Of a stretch of DNA of 64,000 nt, positions 48,861 to 60,705 are shown in pieces. The notes under the pieces were generated by a model. It was not told the DNA's origin, did no database searches, and saw only the letters and a list, made by a program, of their open reading frames with translations. The position numbers and the translations under genes are program-made. Position 1 is the stretch's first letter. Each line of letters begins with the position of its first letter. The stretch covers positions 29,493,300 to 29,557,299 of the forward strand of contig NC_030854.1 in the NCBI RefSeq assembly GCF_000208745.1, given 5' to 3'. The DNA comes from Theobroma cacao. Taxonomy: Eukaryota > Streptophyta > Magnoliopsida > Malvales > Malvaceae.

Positions 48861-48867
48861 AATTTTC

Positions 48868-48960
48868 TCAGGCTCCAACAATGGTGTTATAAGTTCCATA
48901 AGCTGTAAAAAGCAATTGGCACTACAGAATGAAACAATCCATAACTTGCTGCCATTAATC
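48868..48960 (-). pseudogene. Decayed copy of the AVT3-like terminal exon
   Basis: Aligns without gaps to about 49059-49145, the last 28 or so codons of the transporter gene, including the AYGTYNTIVG ending and its TGA (48868-48870). It is in the same frame but has an internal TAG. Similarity continues beyond the stop codon on both copies (AATCTTCTGAAA and a TATTAATCC phrase), so the duplicated block is about 150 bp and lies about 190 bp from the original. It is a tandem partial duplication or the last trace of a second gene copy. Confidence 0.75.
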
Positions 48961-49058
48961 CAAGATTTTCTAGACAACTTCATAAGCCTGTTGTTGTCCA
49001 TTAATCTAATTGAAAAGCTAAAATATTTTATTTGGAATCTTCTGAAACCAAGATATTT

Positions 49059-51552
49059 TCAGACTCCGACTATGGTGTTATAAGTACCATAAGCTGCCAA
49101 AAGCAATCCGCACAACAAAATGCAAAAATCCAAGGCTTTCTGCCAGAAACTCAAGGATGAACCCAACAATATTAGGTGAAAAGAGGCTGGCAAAACAAAT
49201 GAGATTAGTGCACATACAGTACTCCCAACAAGTGAGGCAAACACACCAAACCCCGGAACGAATGATGCCAAAACTGCCAACCCAATTACCAGTACTGCCC
49301 GACTAACGCATATTCCAAACTTTCCTAATCTTGTAAGTGAACTTTCAGCATCATTGTCGTGGAGCTTCTGAAGCCATAAATTTTTCTTCAACTTCCCCTC
49401 CAGGATTTCGTTAACTGGGTGTACCATGATTGGGAATGTAAATACTAGCCCCAGGCACAAGCCAATCTGTTGTCAGTGAGCACATACTCAGCTTTTACTT
49501 TTACTAAGTGCAGCAGCAGATATAGGATTAAAGAGGATGAGATGTTAAAATTATTATGCTTCAAAAGTTTGAAGTAAATTAAAAAAAAATTATAATTCAG
49601 AGACGTATGACATCACAGTTTTCACCATTTTTATATGACTGGCATAACCTTGAAATTTTATTGTTAAACTGGAAAGGACTTATGACCAGCCTGCTTTCCT
49701 GGTCACTAGCACAAAAGATTAAGACCTAAGTCATGATACTAGAGTCTAAAATACAACAATCTTTTTTGTCTCATTAAACCAGCAAAACCTATAAGATGAT
49801 CCAACTAAACCTTTCTATCAATACTATATGCTCTAGAAGGACATAATTACATGCAAAAGACAACCACTCTCACAAGTTCCAATAGCAGTAGTATCTAAAA
49901 ATTATGAGACAATGACAAAGTAGACAGATAAGCAGGACAGTTTTTTATGTGTAGCAACAGATGCCGAGAACCAGTTATAATTTCTGAAGATGTCACTGAG
50001 GAATAAATTAAGCTTCTTAAATTGGGGGTGGGTTGGGGGGGGGACAACAGGGCTTTTTGCATTATGAAAAAGTTACTGAGTATGAACATTTAAGTTGTAT
50101 AAGCTTCTAAGCTGTAAAGTTGTACCTGAAAAATAGACGTGAAGAGGCACAAAAACAAATGAGAAGCACAATCAGCAATGCAAAAGATTTGTGTAAATTA
50201 CCTGGACTGCAATGGCTGTCCAATTCTTGGGAAGATTTAGTGTTATAATATCTTTTGTTTCATCACCATAAGCCATGTAGCCAAAAATCCCAAATAAAAC
50301 ATAGACAAGAGTGATCCATGTAAAAGCCATGGCTAACACCTTAGGAAATGTCCTCCTCTCTTTCATAGATGCCTCCAGAGCCAGTGTCATTCCAAACCCC
50401 TCAAAACAGAACACTGCCATCCCTCCTGCGAATGGCAACCCTCCTATGTTATCAGTGATGGCTTTCCTATCTCTAAACAAAAAATCTCCCCCAATTGCCT
50501 GTTGTATATCTTCTTTAACAACAAACCCCATTGCTAACACATTGCATATATCGGCAAATATGCTGAATGGTGCAAAGGCTGAGAGGGAGCCAATCCAAGA
50601 CAGTGCAATTTCAATTGGGACTAACAAGAATATGTAAGATGCAATAGTGAGGCCATGGCCTTTGACAATTGATGCAAGGTTTTGGCCAATGAATACCAAG
50701 TATGCTACGGATCCTCCACATTGGGAGATGAAAATGAGAAATTCTGTCAGGTAACGGCCTGGCCTTCCCAAGCACCTGTAACCTAAGTCACCGTATGTTG
50801 TTGTTCCTGGTAATTCTTTTTCTGATGCTAATCTATCCCTGCACTGCACCTGTAGACCAAAGTTAAAAGCAACTTTTCAATAAGAAAAGGAAGAATAAAG
50901 AAAGTGTAAAAAGTTTAATTCTTGGATAAACATAAGCCCATCAAATTTGTGTATGCTTATATTAAAGCGCACCAATCCGACCACCAGCAAAAACTTCACT
51001 GACTTTTTCATTTTGTTAATGCTGGAACTTAAATTTTATGCCCAGGGTTCTATACAAAATCCAATTTATACAGACAAAACTTCGTTTCTTTTTGGCACTA
51101 AATATCTATCCCCAAGAGAAATTAACCAAATATCCAAGCGAAAACATAACTTCTTTTCTTTTGGGCACTAAATATCTTTCCCCAAGAGAAATTAACCAAA
51201 TATCCAGGCAAAATGTTCTTAAGACAATGAAGTTCATGTTTCCTGAGAACATTTTGCAAGATATAAACACCATTTTAACCAAGACACAAACAAGGCAATA
51301 TAAAAGAAGGAAAGAATTGATACTAACAAGGAGGAGCATGCAGTAATAAGTGGCCAAGCCAGCAAGGATAACACCAATTGATCCAGCAAGCCAACCAGCG
51401 ATTCGAAAAGCAAAAGGAAGGCCTAAAACGCCAGTTCCAACTATTGAAACTATGATGTTCCCTATAGTTTGAAGTTTGGATGCAGTTCCATCTGTTGCGG
51501 TTGATGGTGGTGGATTGATCAAGGGGATTCTATCAGAATTTTTCTCCTCCAT
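49059..51552 (-). CDS. AVT3: Vacuolar amino acid transporter, AVT3 type
   Basis: Exons in coding order: 51328-51552, 50202-50849, 49059-49466, giving 426 residues. This is the amino acid/auxin permease family (AAAP, Pfam Aa_trans). A short hydrophilic N-terminus (MEEKNSDRIPLINPP) precedes about ten to eleven membrane helices. The first contains GNIIVSIVGTGVLGLPFAF, the family's substrate-site helix; later ones include FCFEGFGMTLALEASM and ITLVYVLFGIFGYMAYGD. The C-terminal TM pair ends AAYGTYNTIVGV. Arabidopsis AVT3 members sit in the tonoplast and export neutral amino acids from the vacuole. The three-exon structure and length fit. The first ATG is used; no upstream ATG in frame. A relic of its last exon lies just downstream. 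Confidence 0.9.
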
Positions 51553-52784
51553 TCTTTTTTTGATTCTTTTGTAGTTTGATAGAAACTTCCTGGTTTCTTT
51601 GGGTCTGGTTTTTTAGTTTCTGGACAGATAGACAGATAAACAGGGTTCAACTTTCAACCGGTACCGTGGCACACCAGGAGACCTAGGCCACCCTGGCTTG
51701 GACTGTTAATGCCACGTTGCTGTTCTCAAGCGGTAAATAACTTACAAATCCCACGTGAAAGATGAAAGATCGAGATTGAGACCAATCCTTCAACCAAGGA
51801 TGAGATTGGGATGAATGTCCAATGAGACAAAACAGTGGGGTAGATCTAAGGATTAAGGAATCTTACCATTTTTTTACAGTATTCCGAAATTTCATGCAAC
51901 TATTTCTGTAAGGTGATGGGCTAATTTTGTCAACTAAATCCATGATATGATTTTGAGCCATAATTGGAATCCACAGATTTGATCGAATGCAAAAAGAAGG
52001 CCAATAAAGGGCAGCAAGGAAAAAGAAAAATGTGATTTCTATGTATTTTTATTTTTGTGCCACTACAAGATAGGACATGAACGGCCATGAACGGCTTAAT
52101 TTGTACTATGTTGTTATTTAGAAAATGGAAAAACTGGAAAACAAGAATAAAAAAAAAAAAAACCCTGTTTTGACATAACAGACGCATTTGAGAGGTGCCA
52201 CAACAATGTCCTAACCATGGAAATTAGGATGAGTTTGAGTTGTATCTCAACCAAACAAACCGAAGAAATTTGCAAAGTTTAAGGACCTGCGACTGTCTGA
52301 GAGAGTTTTGCTAATGGAGTTGGATTCGGGATTAGATACAGCAGGTAGTAACGACAGAAAACTCGTAAATTTTCCTGAGTTTCTATGCTCGGTCCTTAAC
52401 ATAGTAAAAATTTGAAATGCAGGCTGACAAGTCAAGAAGGATTTCCAGCTGATGAGCCATGTAAAATTAACTGTATATATCTCCTCTACACATCCTGGAG
52501 TAACCCTTTTGATTTGGCCCTGGATCATGCACAAATTGCTTATAAAATTTTGGAACACGATAAAGTCATCATTTCCAACCTGGTTAGTATGATATCTAAC
52601 CCAAGTAATTGTCTCAACATACATGCAGCCGGTAGAGGATAGCTGCAATATAAGCTCTCACTCCCTTGTGTCAAATTGCTGTGGTTACAACCTGAATATC
52701 TACCCAAAAAAAAAAAAGTTCAAACTGCTCCATTCTTCAACTTCTCCCTTCTAATTCAGCTATTGCAACTAGCTCCAGGTATAT
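51553..52784. other. Intergenic between AVT3-like and SAM-domain genes
   Basis: Upstream region of the transporter and 3' flank of the SAM gene. An open stretch at 52247-52648 (minus) shows no recognisable domain, and a poly-A run lies near 52150. No supported gene. Confidence 0.45.
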
Positions 52785-53576
52785 CTATATGGCCTCAAAG
52801 CAAAATGGCTGACAGACACAGTCAATAGCATGGATCAACTTTCTCCTGGGACCAACTGCATCTGCACCCATATCTTTAAGCTTTTGCATATTTAGATTCA
52901 CCAACTGAAATTTATTGACACTTTTGGCCTGAAAAATCCTTACAAACTGACCTAGTCCTATAGATGTCAGCCACCTGCTCAACCCACCAGCTTGTTGAAG
53001 CTTCCTCTCAAGATTTGACACCCTCAGCCTTCGGTTTAGTAACATGCTCCCGGCAATGGGAACATTAGGGCAATGCATTGATCTCGGCCTCCTGATAGTT
53101 TTTGAGGCTTCAGGCACTCTGTATATTTTATGAGATTTTAAAGTAACCAGTTGACTTGAAATTTCTGGCTCCAGTCTAACACCTTGAGCTGGAGACCTGG
53201 CTAAAGTTAAAATGTGTTGAGCAGGAGATCTAGTAATTTCAATACCCTTTCTATGAGCTGATGAAGTGGACTTCTCTTGTCCATTCCCAGATGGCAACTT
53301 GGAACATGTCTGAACAGAGAGCCTTGATTGGTCCTCCACTTCTTTTCTAGGCATGGCTTCTAATTGACCAGGTCCCTGGTTTGTTATTTTTGACTTCGTA
53401 GCCACAGGTAATGGTGGTATAAGAATGGTGACTCTCTGCTTTTTAACTACAACCCAACCATCTTCTCCAAGCAGGTCCAACTCAATGTTGGGGTTTGAAG
53501 AGTCCAAGTTGCCACCTTGAGCATTTTTCTTGTTTGCATGCTTTGTTGCTAACTGCCTTTGCTTTGATTTCACCAT
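52785..53576 (-). CDS. SAM (sterile alpha motif) domain protein
   Basis: One coding exon, 263 residues. The start is the ATG at 53576 (MVKSKQRQLATKHANKKN), 10 bases after the acceptor of a leader intron; an open upstream stretch of 38 codons would be intron sequence. Most of the protein is basic, Ser/Pro-rich and probably disordered, with a GEDGWVVVKKQRVTILIPPLP block near residue 40. The C-terminus (about 195-255) is a SAM domain: LSRWLTSIGLGQFVRIFQ, LVNLNMQKLKDMGADAVGPRRKLIHAI. SAM domains self-associate or bind RNA and proteins. Similar short plant SAM proteins exist (AT3G07170/AT5G48680 type), function largely unknown. The 5' leader exon is at about 55676-55820. Confidence 0.85.
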   Translation of the reverse strand: MVKSKQRQLATKHANKKNAQGGNLDSSNPNIELDLLGEDGWVVVKKQRVTILIPPLPVATKSKITNQGPGQLEAMPRKEVEDQSRLSVQTCSKLPSGNGQEKSTSSAHRKGIEITRSPAQHILTLARSPAQGVRLEPEISSQLVTLKSHKIYRVPEASKTIRRPRSMHCPNVPIAGSMLLNRRLRVSNLERKLQQAGGLSRWLTSIGLGQFVRIFQAKSVNKFQLVNLNMQKLKDMGADAVGPRRKLIHAIDCVCQPFCFEAI

Positions 53577-53857
53577 TAGCAGACACCTGTTAGATAACAT
53601 ATCAGGAAATATGCTAAAATCATTCAATATCGCAAGAATGAGAAGGGCAAAAAAGAAAAAAGAAAAGAAAAACATCAAATGTTTATACAATCATAAACAA
53701 TGAGACATATAATGCCAGCACAAAATCAAATTATGAGGACCCACAAAGACTTCTTTCTTTATTTATTTTTTCTTCATCTTTAATTGCAAACCAAAATTAC
53801 TATGCAAAGAACATAAACAATGAGAAAAAGAAAGCAATTAAGTATCTCAGAATTAAT

Positions 53858-54103
53858 TACTCCCTCCATCCCATATATATTGTCCTGTTTATATTTTTTC
53901 AACTTTCAATTAAATTATTTTAAATATTTTATCAAAATAAATTTCAAAAAGTATACATTTGAAAAATACTTTATTCATAGTTTTTAATGGATATTTTTTA
54001 AAATTTTAATAAATGATCATTTGAAAATAAAATAGAGTCAAAGTTGAAAAAATTTGACCAAAAAAATTAAAATAAGACAATATACATGGGACAGAGAGAG
54101 TAG
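53858..54103. mobile_element. Stowaway-type MITE
   Basis: 242 bp (53860-54101) flanked by TA dinucleotides (53858-53859 and 54102-54103), the Tc1/mariner target. The ends are CTCCCTCCATCCC and, inverted, CTCTCTCTGTCCC; the 25-bp terminal repeats match at 21 positions. The interior is AT-rich and non-coding. It lies in the leader intron of the SAM-domain gene. Confidence 0.85.
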
Positions 54104-55069
54104 ATAATTTCATTTGACATAGAGCACCAACTCCATGTTCCATTATTTGAAGCACATATAGAACACCTTAATCATCGAATCAACCATAATTTCATGTTCA
54201 TGTGGTGCCAAGACATATATTTTATTATACCATTGTTGTTACATTTTTCCGTTTTTCTTCATTCACCATACTTCAGTTTTGTTTCAGCACATAATTTCCC
54301 CAAACATCAACTATAAACCAAACTAAAATGAAAATTTTCTTTTATACTGTCATTAATTGTTAAAAAGTAAAATGTCATAAGAAAACAGAATTTATCTAGG
54401 GCATGAGTAGGTGACTAATCCATTACTAAAATAAGTACAAATAATTCTACTCCTACACTAGCTAAGAAGTGCAGAGAAGCTACCTTCAAAAATAAATCGT
54501 ATCATATGAGATGACACCTACAGAAAACCAATCAAAACTAAGAAAATCCAGGTTCATTACACTGGTAACTTGACCATTCTTCATAGATGCATTCAGCTTC
54601 ATGGAACCCAGAAGCAGCTTTTTGAATTATTAACACATGAACATATTACTCTGAATTATAGAATGGGATCCCTAAAATAGACATTAGGTTTCCTGCAATG
54701 TTTTGCAGATGCCAGTAATCTGGTTAACGAACATGGAAATAAAAAGATTTATGAAAAGTTTCATTTGTACCTATAATAACATTACAATGAAAACAGTTAT
54801 CATTTTGTCAACATTTCCCAGCACAAAGCATCATATGTCTAGATTCTAGTATCAATTCATATGGGAAACTTCCTTTAGGAATTAATGCCTTATAACTAAC
54901 TAGCTTTCAACAGAATCAGTGTGGTTTACAATATTCACAAATCATGTAGTCATTACACACTATGAGAAGTAAAAAGAAAAAAAAAAGTATTACAACATTT
55001 TATGACGATTGGAATAGATAAGTACATTGCCTATCCTGTCTTAGGAGACAACAGAACAAACAAATGATT

Positions 55070-55215
55070 GCAGGGTTTCATCTCAGGGACGTTCTAACAG
55101 TTAGAACTTGAAGGCCAGAAGTTCAAATCTTTCAGCCTCAGGGGAAGGCTTGGGGTTTATGGAGTTTACGGGAGAGGCATAGCCGCAGCCTACTTTCTAT
55201 TATAAGAACCATAAT
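55070..55215 (+). mobile_element. SINE-like segment
   Basis: A box-B-like GTTCAAATC lies 3' of an internal GAAGGCCAGAA block, followed by a SINE-like tail (AGGGGAAGGCTTGGGG). The A box is weak and no target duplication could be seen. It may be an old tRNA-derived SINE. Confidence 0.35.
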
Positions 55216-55820
55216 ATAGGTGAGACAACAAGCACTCATACCTTACCCCTCCTCTAAAAGAAAGCACTCATGAATGACAGGCATTGAACATAGAACAACA
55301 ATTCTACAAGCCATTGCATTTGCATGAACTAAAACACACCAATAAACAAAGTTAAAAGCAAATACAAAACACCCATGCAGAACTGCAACACTAATATTGT
55401 ATCATTCAGAAGAAAAAATCCTGGGAAATCAAATGGGATTGTTTCCAAAAACATGCCTTAAGAAAAACATACTTAGAAAAATATACAAATAGGACCCATC
55501 TCAAGAAAAATCCCCCAGAAACTTAAAAAGCCAGAAACATAGTCAGCTATTGACCTTGGTAAACAAAAATGATAGTAAAAAGAATAGAATTTTGACACTA
55601 ATTAGAACTAACAAAAGACAAAAAGAAGGCATCTACCGTAAATTATGATAATCAATAAGAATTTTGGTTTCTTACCTGGGCTTTGATTTAAGAGAAAGTC
55701 GGGGGTTTTTTTTTTTTTTTTTTGGGAGAATTGGAATTTTGTAATTTTATGTTTGGTTTTTATTTTGCAGATAAGCAGCGGACGAGAGGAAGGATCGAAT
55801 TGAAGGGGAAAGAAAAGGAG

Positions 55821-57139
55821 AGGGCTTCTTTCTTATTTTGTTTAATGGGCTGGATGGCCCAGTTCAGGAATTGAGGGCCTAATTTAAGATAAATGCACAA
55901 GATTTGGCTAACTAAACATCAAAGATTGTAGTTTGATTGATTAAAATTTCCACATGAGTGATCTAATTTATCTCTAAATAAATTAAAATAATTTAGAAAT
56001 AAAATTTGAATTCGACCAATTATAACTTAAAGAGTAAGAATTTAACCGATCAAAATCCATTTATGAATCATCATGTTTTATTTCTAATTAAATTAAAAGA
56101 TTTAGAGATAAAATTGAAGAAAGTAAGTTCCAATAAAATTCTAGTGCTCTTTCAAGCCATTTAAAACACATTTGAGAGGAGAGGAAGAAGAAGATTTTTA
56201 AGACTCAAGCTCTCTAAAGTCTCAAACTCTAACGAATTGAATCTTGATGAGGAGAAGATCAAGATCGAAATCAATTTTGTTTATTTAAGATCAAGTCTAG
56301 TTTAAACCTTTGAAGTGGATTTATTGAAAAAAAAAAGATTAAGACAATAATTTTTTTTTATTTTAAAAGAGTTTCAAAGATTATAACTTCATTTCTAATC
56401 AACAGAATTGTTATGGCATAATGTTTGAAAAACTTTTAAATTATTAAAAAAATTTAAATAAATTATTATTCTTTTATTGCGTTTAATTAAGACTTCATAT
56501 TTTTATTTTAAGTTAAATAAATCTTTATAACTAATGGTTGACTAATAGTTATTAATCAAAATGTGTCTTATCATTTTATACCCACGTGACGTTGATGTAA
56601 AAAGTGAAAAATACGATATGACTATGTTACCATATCACATCAATATGCTACTATGATAATAACAATATAATATCTTGATTGAACATAATAAAAATATAAA
56701 AATTTATTTGAATTTTTTAAAATAGATTAAGGGTTTTTTTAAATATTATGCCAATTGTTGTTTATTTCCAAATTTTCTTTACCTTCGTTTTAATACAAAA
56801 TTTGTGTGTTAAACTTCTTTCAAGCCCAATGGGACAGTCTTTGCCTCTAATCACTTTTCTTCGAATTTCAAGCTTTCAAATTGTAATGGCTCTTGAGAAG
56901 AAGCATAGATGTTCTTGCTCTCCTTTTAAGGTTTAAGGGAGAGCGTTAGTTGATTGAAATCGAAGATTTGAATTGTCGTAACTCAATCATTTTGATTTAG
57001 TTATTCCATTTTGATTTTTTATCAGAAAATTCAATCTCATTGAATTAATCCATCGATTAACAAGGTTTAATTTTCCATTCGAATTGGTTGAATAACTAAA
57101 CTATTAATTATATATATAGATAAATTTATGTTGATATCC
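55821..57139. other. Intergenic, AT-rich
   Basis: Upstream region of the SAM-domain gene and AT-rich sequence. No gene or clear repeat ends recognised. Confidence 0.45.
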
Positions 57140-57990
57140 CTCCCTTCATTATTCTTCTAGATGTTCCTTTGCAGATGATGCCATCATTTTTTCAAAAGGT
57201 AATCGGTCTGCTTTGAAGAAGATTATAGAGTTTCTGAAAGAATACAAACAAGTTTCTGGGCAAATGGTGACTCAAAATAAAAGTTGCTTCATTGCTGGTA
57301 AGAGCAATTCTTTTGCAAGGATTCAAATCATCAAATTGGCAATAGGCTTTATTCATAAAGAACTTCCAATAATTTATTTAGGTGCCCCTCTTTATAAAGG
57401 CCACAAGAAATCGTGGTTATTTGATTCTATAATTTCTAAAATAAAGGATCAAATCTGTGGTTGGGAAAATAAAATATTATCTCATGGTGGCAAAATTACT
57501 TTATCGAGAAGTGTTCTTAATTCTATGTCTCTTTATTTATTACAACTACTTAAACCTCCTCACTGTGTTACTGAGAAACTTGAAAGCATGTTTAATAGTT
57601 TTCTGTGGGATGATGATTCTTCTTCTAAGGTGTGCTTTCCTTCTAGTGAAAGTGGCCTTGATATTAGAAGCCTATCAGATATATTTGAGGCCTTCAAATA
57701 TAAACAATGGTGGAGGTTCCGAACTTCCAAAAAGCTTATTAGCTAATTTCATGCGTATTAAATATTGTGGAGGACAAATACCTATGCAAGTTGTCACAAA
57801 TATTCATGATTCTCCTTTATGCAAATGTTTGAAGTAGTACGGATCTTTAATAGAGACAAAAATTAAATGGAAGATTGATAGAGGTAATTTATATTTTTGG
57901 CATGATTATTGGGTGGGTAATGAACCCTTGATCGATTTATTTCCATCTCATTTGGCTTCCATGCTTAAAGTCATCATTATTTTATCAATA
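57140..57990 (+). mobile_element. LINE ORF2 fragment (reverse transcriptase and following region)
   Basis: The RT catalytic block FADD is coded at 57168-57179 within CSFADDAIIFSKG. The C-terminal RT/linker segment follows (ELPIIYLGAPLYKGHKK, ILSHGGKITLSRSVLNS) and then a GGLDIRSLSDIFEAFKYKQWW-like stretch and FWHDYWVGNEPLIDLFP, typical of plant LINEs. Several frame changes and stops; no 5' RT or endonuclease part. A truncated relic on the plus strand. Confidence 0.8.
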
Positions 57991-59780
57991 ATGATACTGG
58001 GAGTATAGAAAAATATTAAGAAGTATCAATAAATAATTCAATGAAATAGCAATTCCATAAAATTAATTAAAAAAATTAAATACAATATCAATAAACAATT
58101 CAATGAAGAAGCAATTTCAAATAAAAAAACTTAATTGTTCATGAGAATCTAAGCAAAAAAAAAAAAAAAAAAACACAAATAATTTATAGGAAAACAATCA
58201 AACAATCTCTAAATAAATAAGTAATAACCAATCTTAAGTGCTTAATGAAATCTGTATTTTGTTGTTTTCAACAAAAGATGACTAAGATAATAAATTTTAA
58301 ATCAAAATCACTAAGTAAAAATCATTAAATGAAGAAAAAAATTTAAAGTTGAAAATATTAAAAATAAAATAAGTAAATAAACTAAACTTATTAATTATTG
58401 TAATATGAAAATTGAGTTACTGATTAAAAGTTTTTAGCATAAAAGATTTTAGCTAACAAAAAAGTGTAAAAAAAATATTTTTTTTATGTCTACAGTATTT
58501 GGTAAAAAAATGGAAAACAAGAAGTAGTGGTTATGAAAATTTTGAAAAAGATGGGATTTGAGAATAATTTTTTTGCAATAGGTTTTATTTTAGTCATATT
58601 AAAATTAATTGTTGAGTGATTGTTGTGGAGTATTTCACCAAATAAAAAATTATTATGGAGACAAAATTATAAAAAATTTTTAAAAAATAAAAATATATTA
58701 AAAAATTATTAAAATTTTATGAAAATGAAATTATAATATTTTAAATAAATAAAAATAAATTATTAATTATTACAATTGTTGGGGGTGGCCCCCCCTCCCC
58801 TCCGCCTCTACCCACAACATTCCTTTACAATGCTGCTAGACGGTAATAAATACCCTCTTCGCAATTAACCTTAATTGAAAGGTGAAATTTGTAAAATGTT
58901 AACTGGTGGTGATTTTTAAATAAAAAAATTTGTACTTAATGTATTTGTTGGAAAAAAAGATAAAAATAATATAATAAATGTAAAAATCTTTTCTAGAATA
59001 ATATTCCAACTAACCTTCTCCAATATTTATTGGTATCGTTAACCGTACCTTTTACTTTTATTAAGGACAGTGTTATTGTCTAACAAACATACGATGATTC
59101 AATCATTTAAAATATTAATTTTTGAAATTAACTTGAATTACTTTGGGTTTTCAATGTTTCATAAATAAATAAATTAATCAATAAACTTCTGTTTTGCAGG
59201 TTTTTAACTCTAAATGATATTGGTAAAAGATTTACTAATAATATTTTTGAACGCAACTTGAAATAATAATAAGAAGTTGAAAATCCCCACAAGATGCTTA
59301 CTATTCCAAAACTTATTTGTAAATAATGTAATGAAAAACTTAGATTTCCAATGATATACAACCGTGCTGAAATCCTGAGACAAAAGCTTACAAATATTTC
59401 CACACTTCAAAAAAAAATAATAATAATTGAATGGTTGCCTGCATAAAGTTTATTGCACATGGGAACACAGACATGATTTTGAAGCACTCCTTCCGAGGCA
59501 ATGGACTACTAGTCCAGTCTGTGATTGTATTCTGAGGTGATTCTCATTCATAAAGACAGCCAATGAAGGGAAAAAGAAGATCTTCACCAACCTATCAATT
59601 GAAGATCAGGTGGACCTGTAAAATCGTGCTTTGCACCTAAGGATCATGAATTCAATGTTATTGATAATTTATTTTGATGCTGTTTAATATGATAATTAGT
59701 TCTCAACATTTGGATCTTAATAATCTTAGCAACATTGTCAAACTAATATATATAAGCATTGCAAAACTAAGAGTTTCTTT
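57991..59780. other. AT-rich region without recognised genes
   Basis: Long A/T runs, with a C-rich patch at about 58787-58815 of a kind often seen in transposon remnants. Nothing specific could be supported. Confidence 0.45.
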
Positions 59781-59796
59781 TTGAGACAGGCTCTTA

Positions 59797-60705
59797 TTGC
59801 GATGGAACCGACTGGTGCAACTGACTCCTTGGACCAAGAACAAGTCCCCCCCGGAGGACATAGAAAGAGTAAGGGAGTTCATGTTAACCCTTCCTACAGG
59901 GAATGGGTGGAGATCCTTTCAGCCTCTTTGTTTATATCAAGGCTTTTGGGGCTTCCCTCATTTCCTGGAAGGCATCATATTAGCTGAGGAACATTTCAAG
60001 CCTAAACCAGGTGATGTCTTTGTTTGCCATTGCGACTCGAAAGCTTTTTGATAATTCCAGCAGCCCTTTGCTCACCAAAAATCCCCATCTCTGCGTGCCA
60101 TCTTTTGAGGGTTATGGGCAGAAGGCCGATATACGTGAGCCAGGAGTCCCACTCATAGCCACCCATACTCCCTACACTTGCTTGCCAAAATCTGTCTTGG
60201 ATTGTTCTCCTGATCATTGTAAGATTGTTTACATCTGTAGAGAACCAAAGGATGCATTTGTTTCCTTGTTTCACTACGCAGTCAAGCGGAGACCTACGGA
60301 AAACGAACCCATTTCCCTGGAAGTGGCTTTTCATCTCTTTTGTGAAGGGAAGTCTTTTTTTGGACCCTGTTGGGACCATATTTTGGAGCACTGGAAAGCT
60401 AGCCAGGAACGGCCAGACAAGGTAATGTTCCTGAAATATGAAGACATGTTAAACGATTCTGTGTTGTATGTGAAAAAACTAGCGGAGTTCATGGGCTACC
60501 CTTTTAGCTCGGACGAAGAACAAGTTGGGGCAGTGCAGAAAATAGTAGACTTCTGTAGTTTCGAGAATCTGAACAATCTGGAGAAAAACAAGACAGGAAA
60601 GCGGTACGCGGATGATAGTGAGGCAACAAACAAATATTTCTTTAGGAAAGGAAAAATTGGAGATTGGCAGAACTATCTTACTTCTTGTCGTAACGTGTGG
60701 GTCTG
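59797..60705 (+). pseudogene. Cytosolic sulfotransferase pseudogene
   Basis: Intronless, as are most plant SOT genes. One frame (59797-60051) gives REFMLTLPTGNGW and CLYQGFWGFPHFLEG, then KPGDVFVC. The frame then jumps near 60022 and continues as FAIATRKLFDNSSSPLLTKNPHLCVPSFE to 60705. The join loses the block that normally holds the PAPS-binding loop (PKSGTTW type) with its catalytic Lys. Other motifs are intact: ATHTPY with the catalytic-type His, IVYICREPKDAFVSLFHY (3'-phosphate-binding region) and RKGKIGDWQNYLT. The C-terminal tail after the GDW motif is replaced by CRNVWV and a stop. So it cannot be a working enzyme; the family transfers sulfate from PAPS to small hydroxylated molecules such as flavonols. 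Confidence 0.85.

Larger units (their letters stand above)
53587..55675 (-). other. 2.1-kb intron in the 5' leader of the SAM-domain gene
   Basis: Donor AAG-CCCAG/GTAAGAAACC at 55676/55675 and acceptor TCTAACAG/GTGTCTG at 53587/53586 on the minus strand. It holds a Stowaway-type MITE and a SINE-like segment. The exon is inferred from splice signals only. Confidence 0.6.

Noticed and set aside
52247..52648. 133-codon open frame on the minus strand
   Set aside because: No recognisable domain, no supporting splice or start context; lies in the 3' flank of the SAM gene.
53577..53690. Upstream extension of the SAM protein with a Phe-rich hydrophobic start
   Set aside because: It crosses a good acceptor (TAACAG/GTGTC) and reads into an A/T-rich intron; a false signal peptide.
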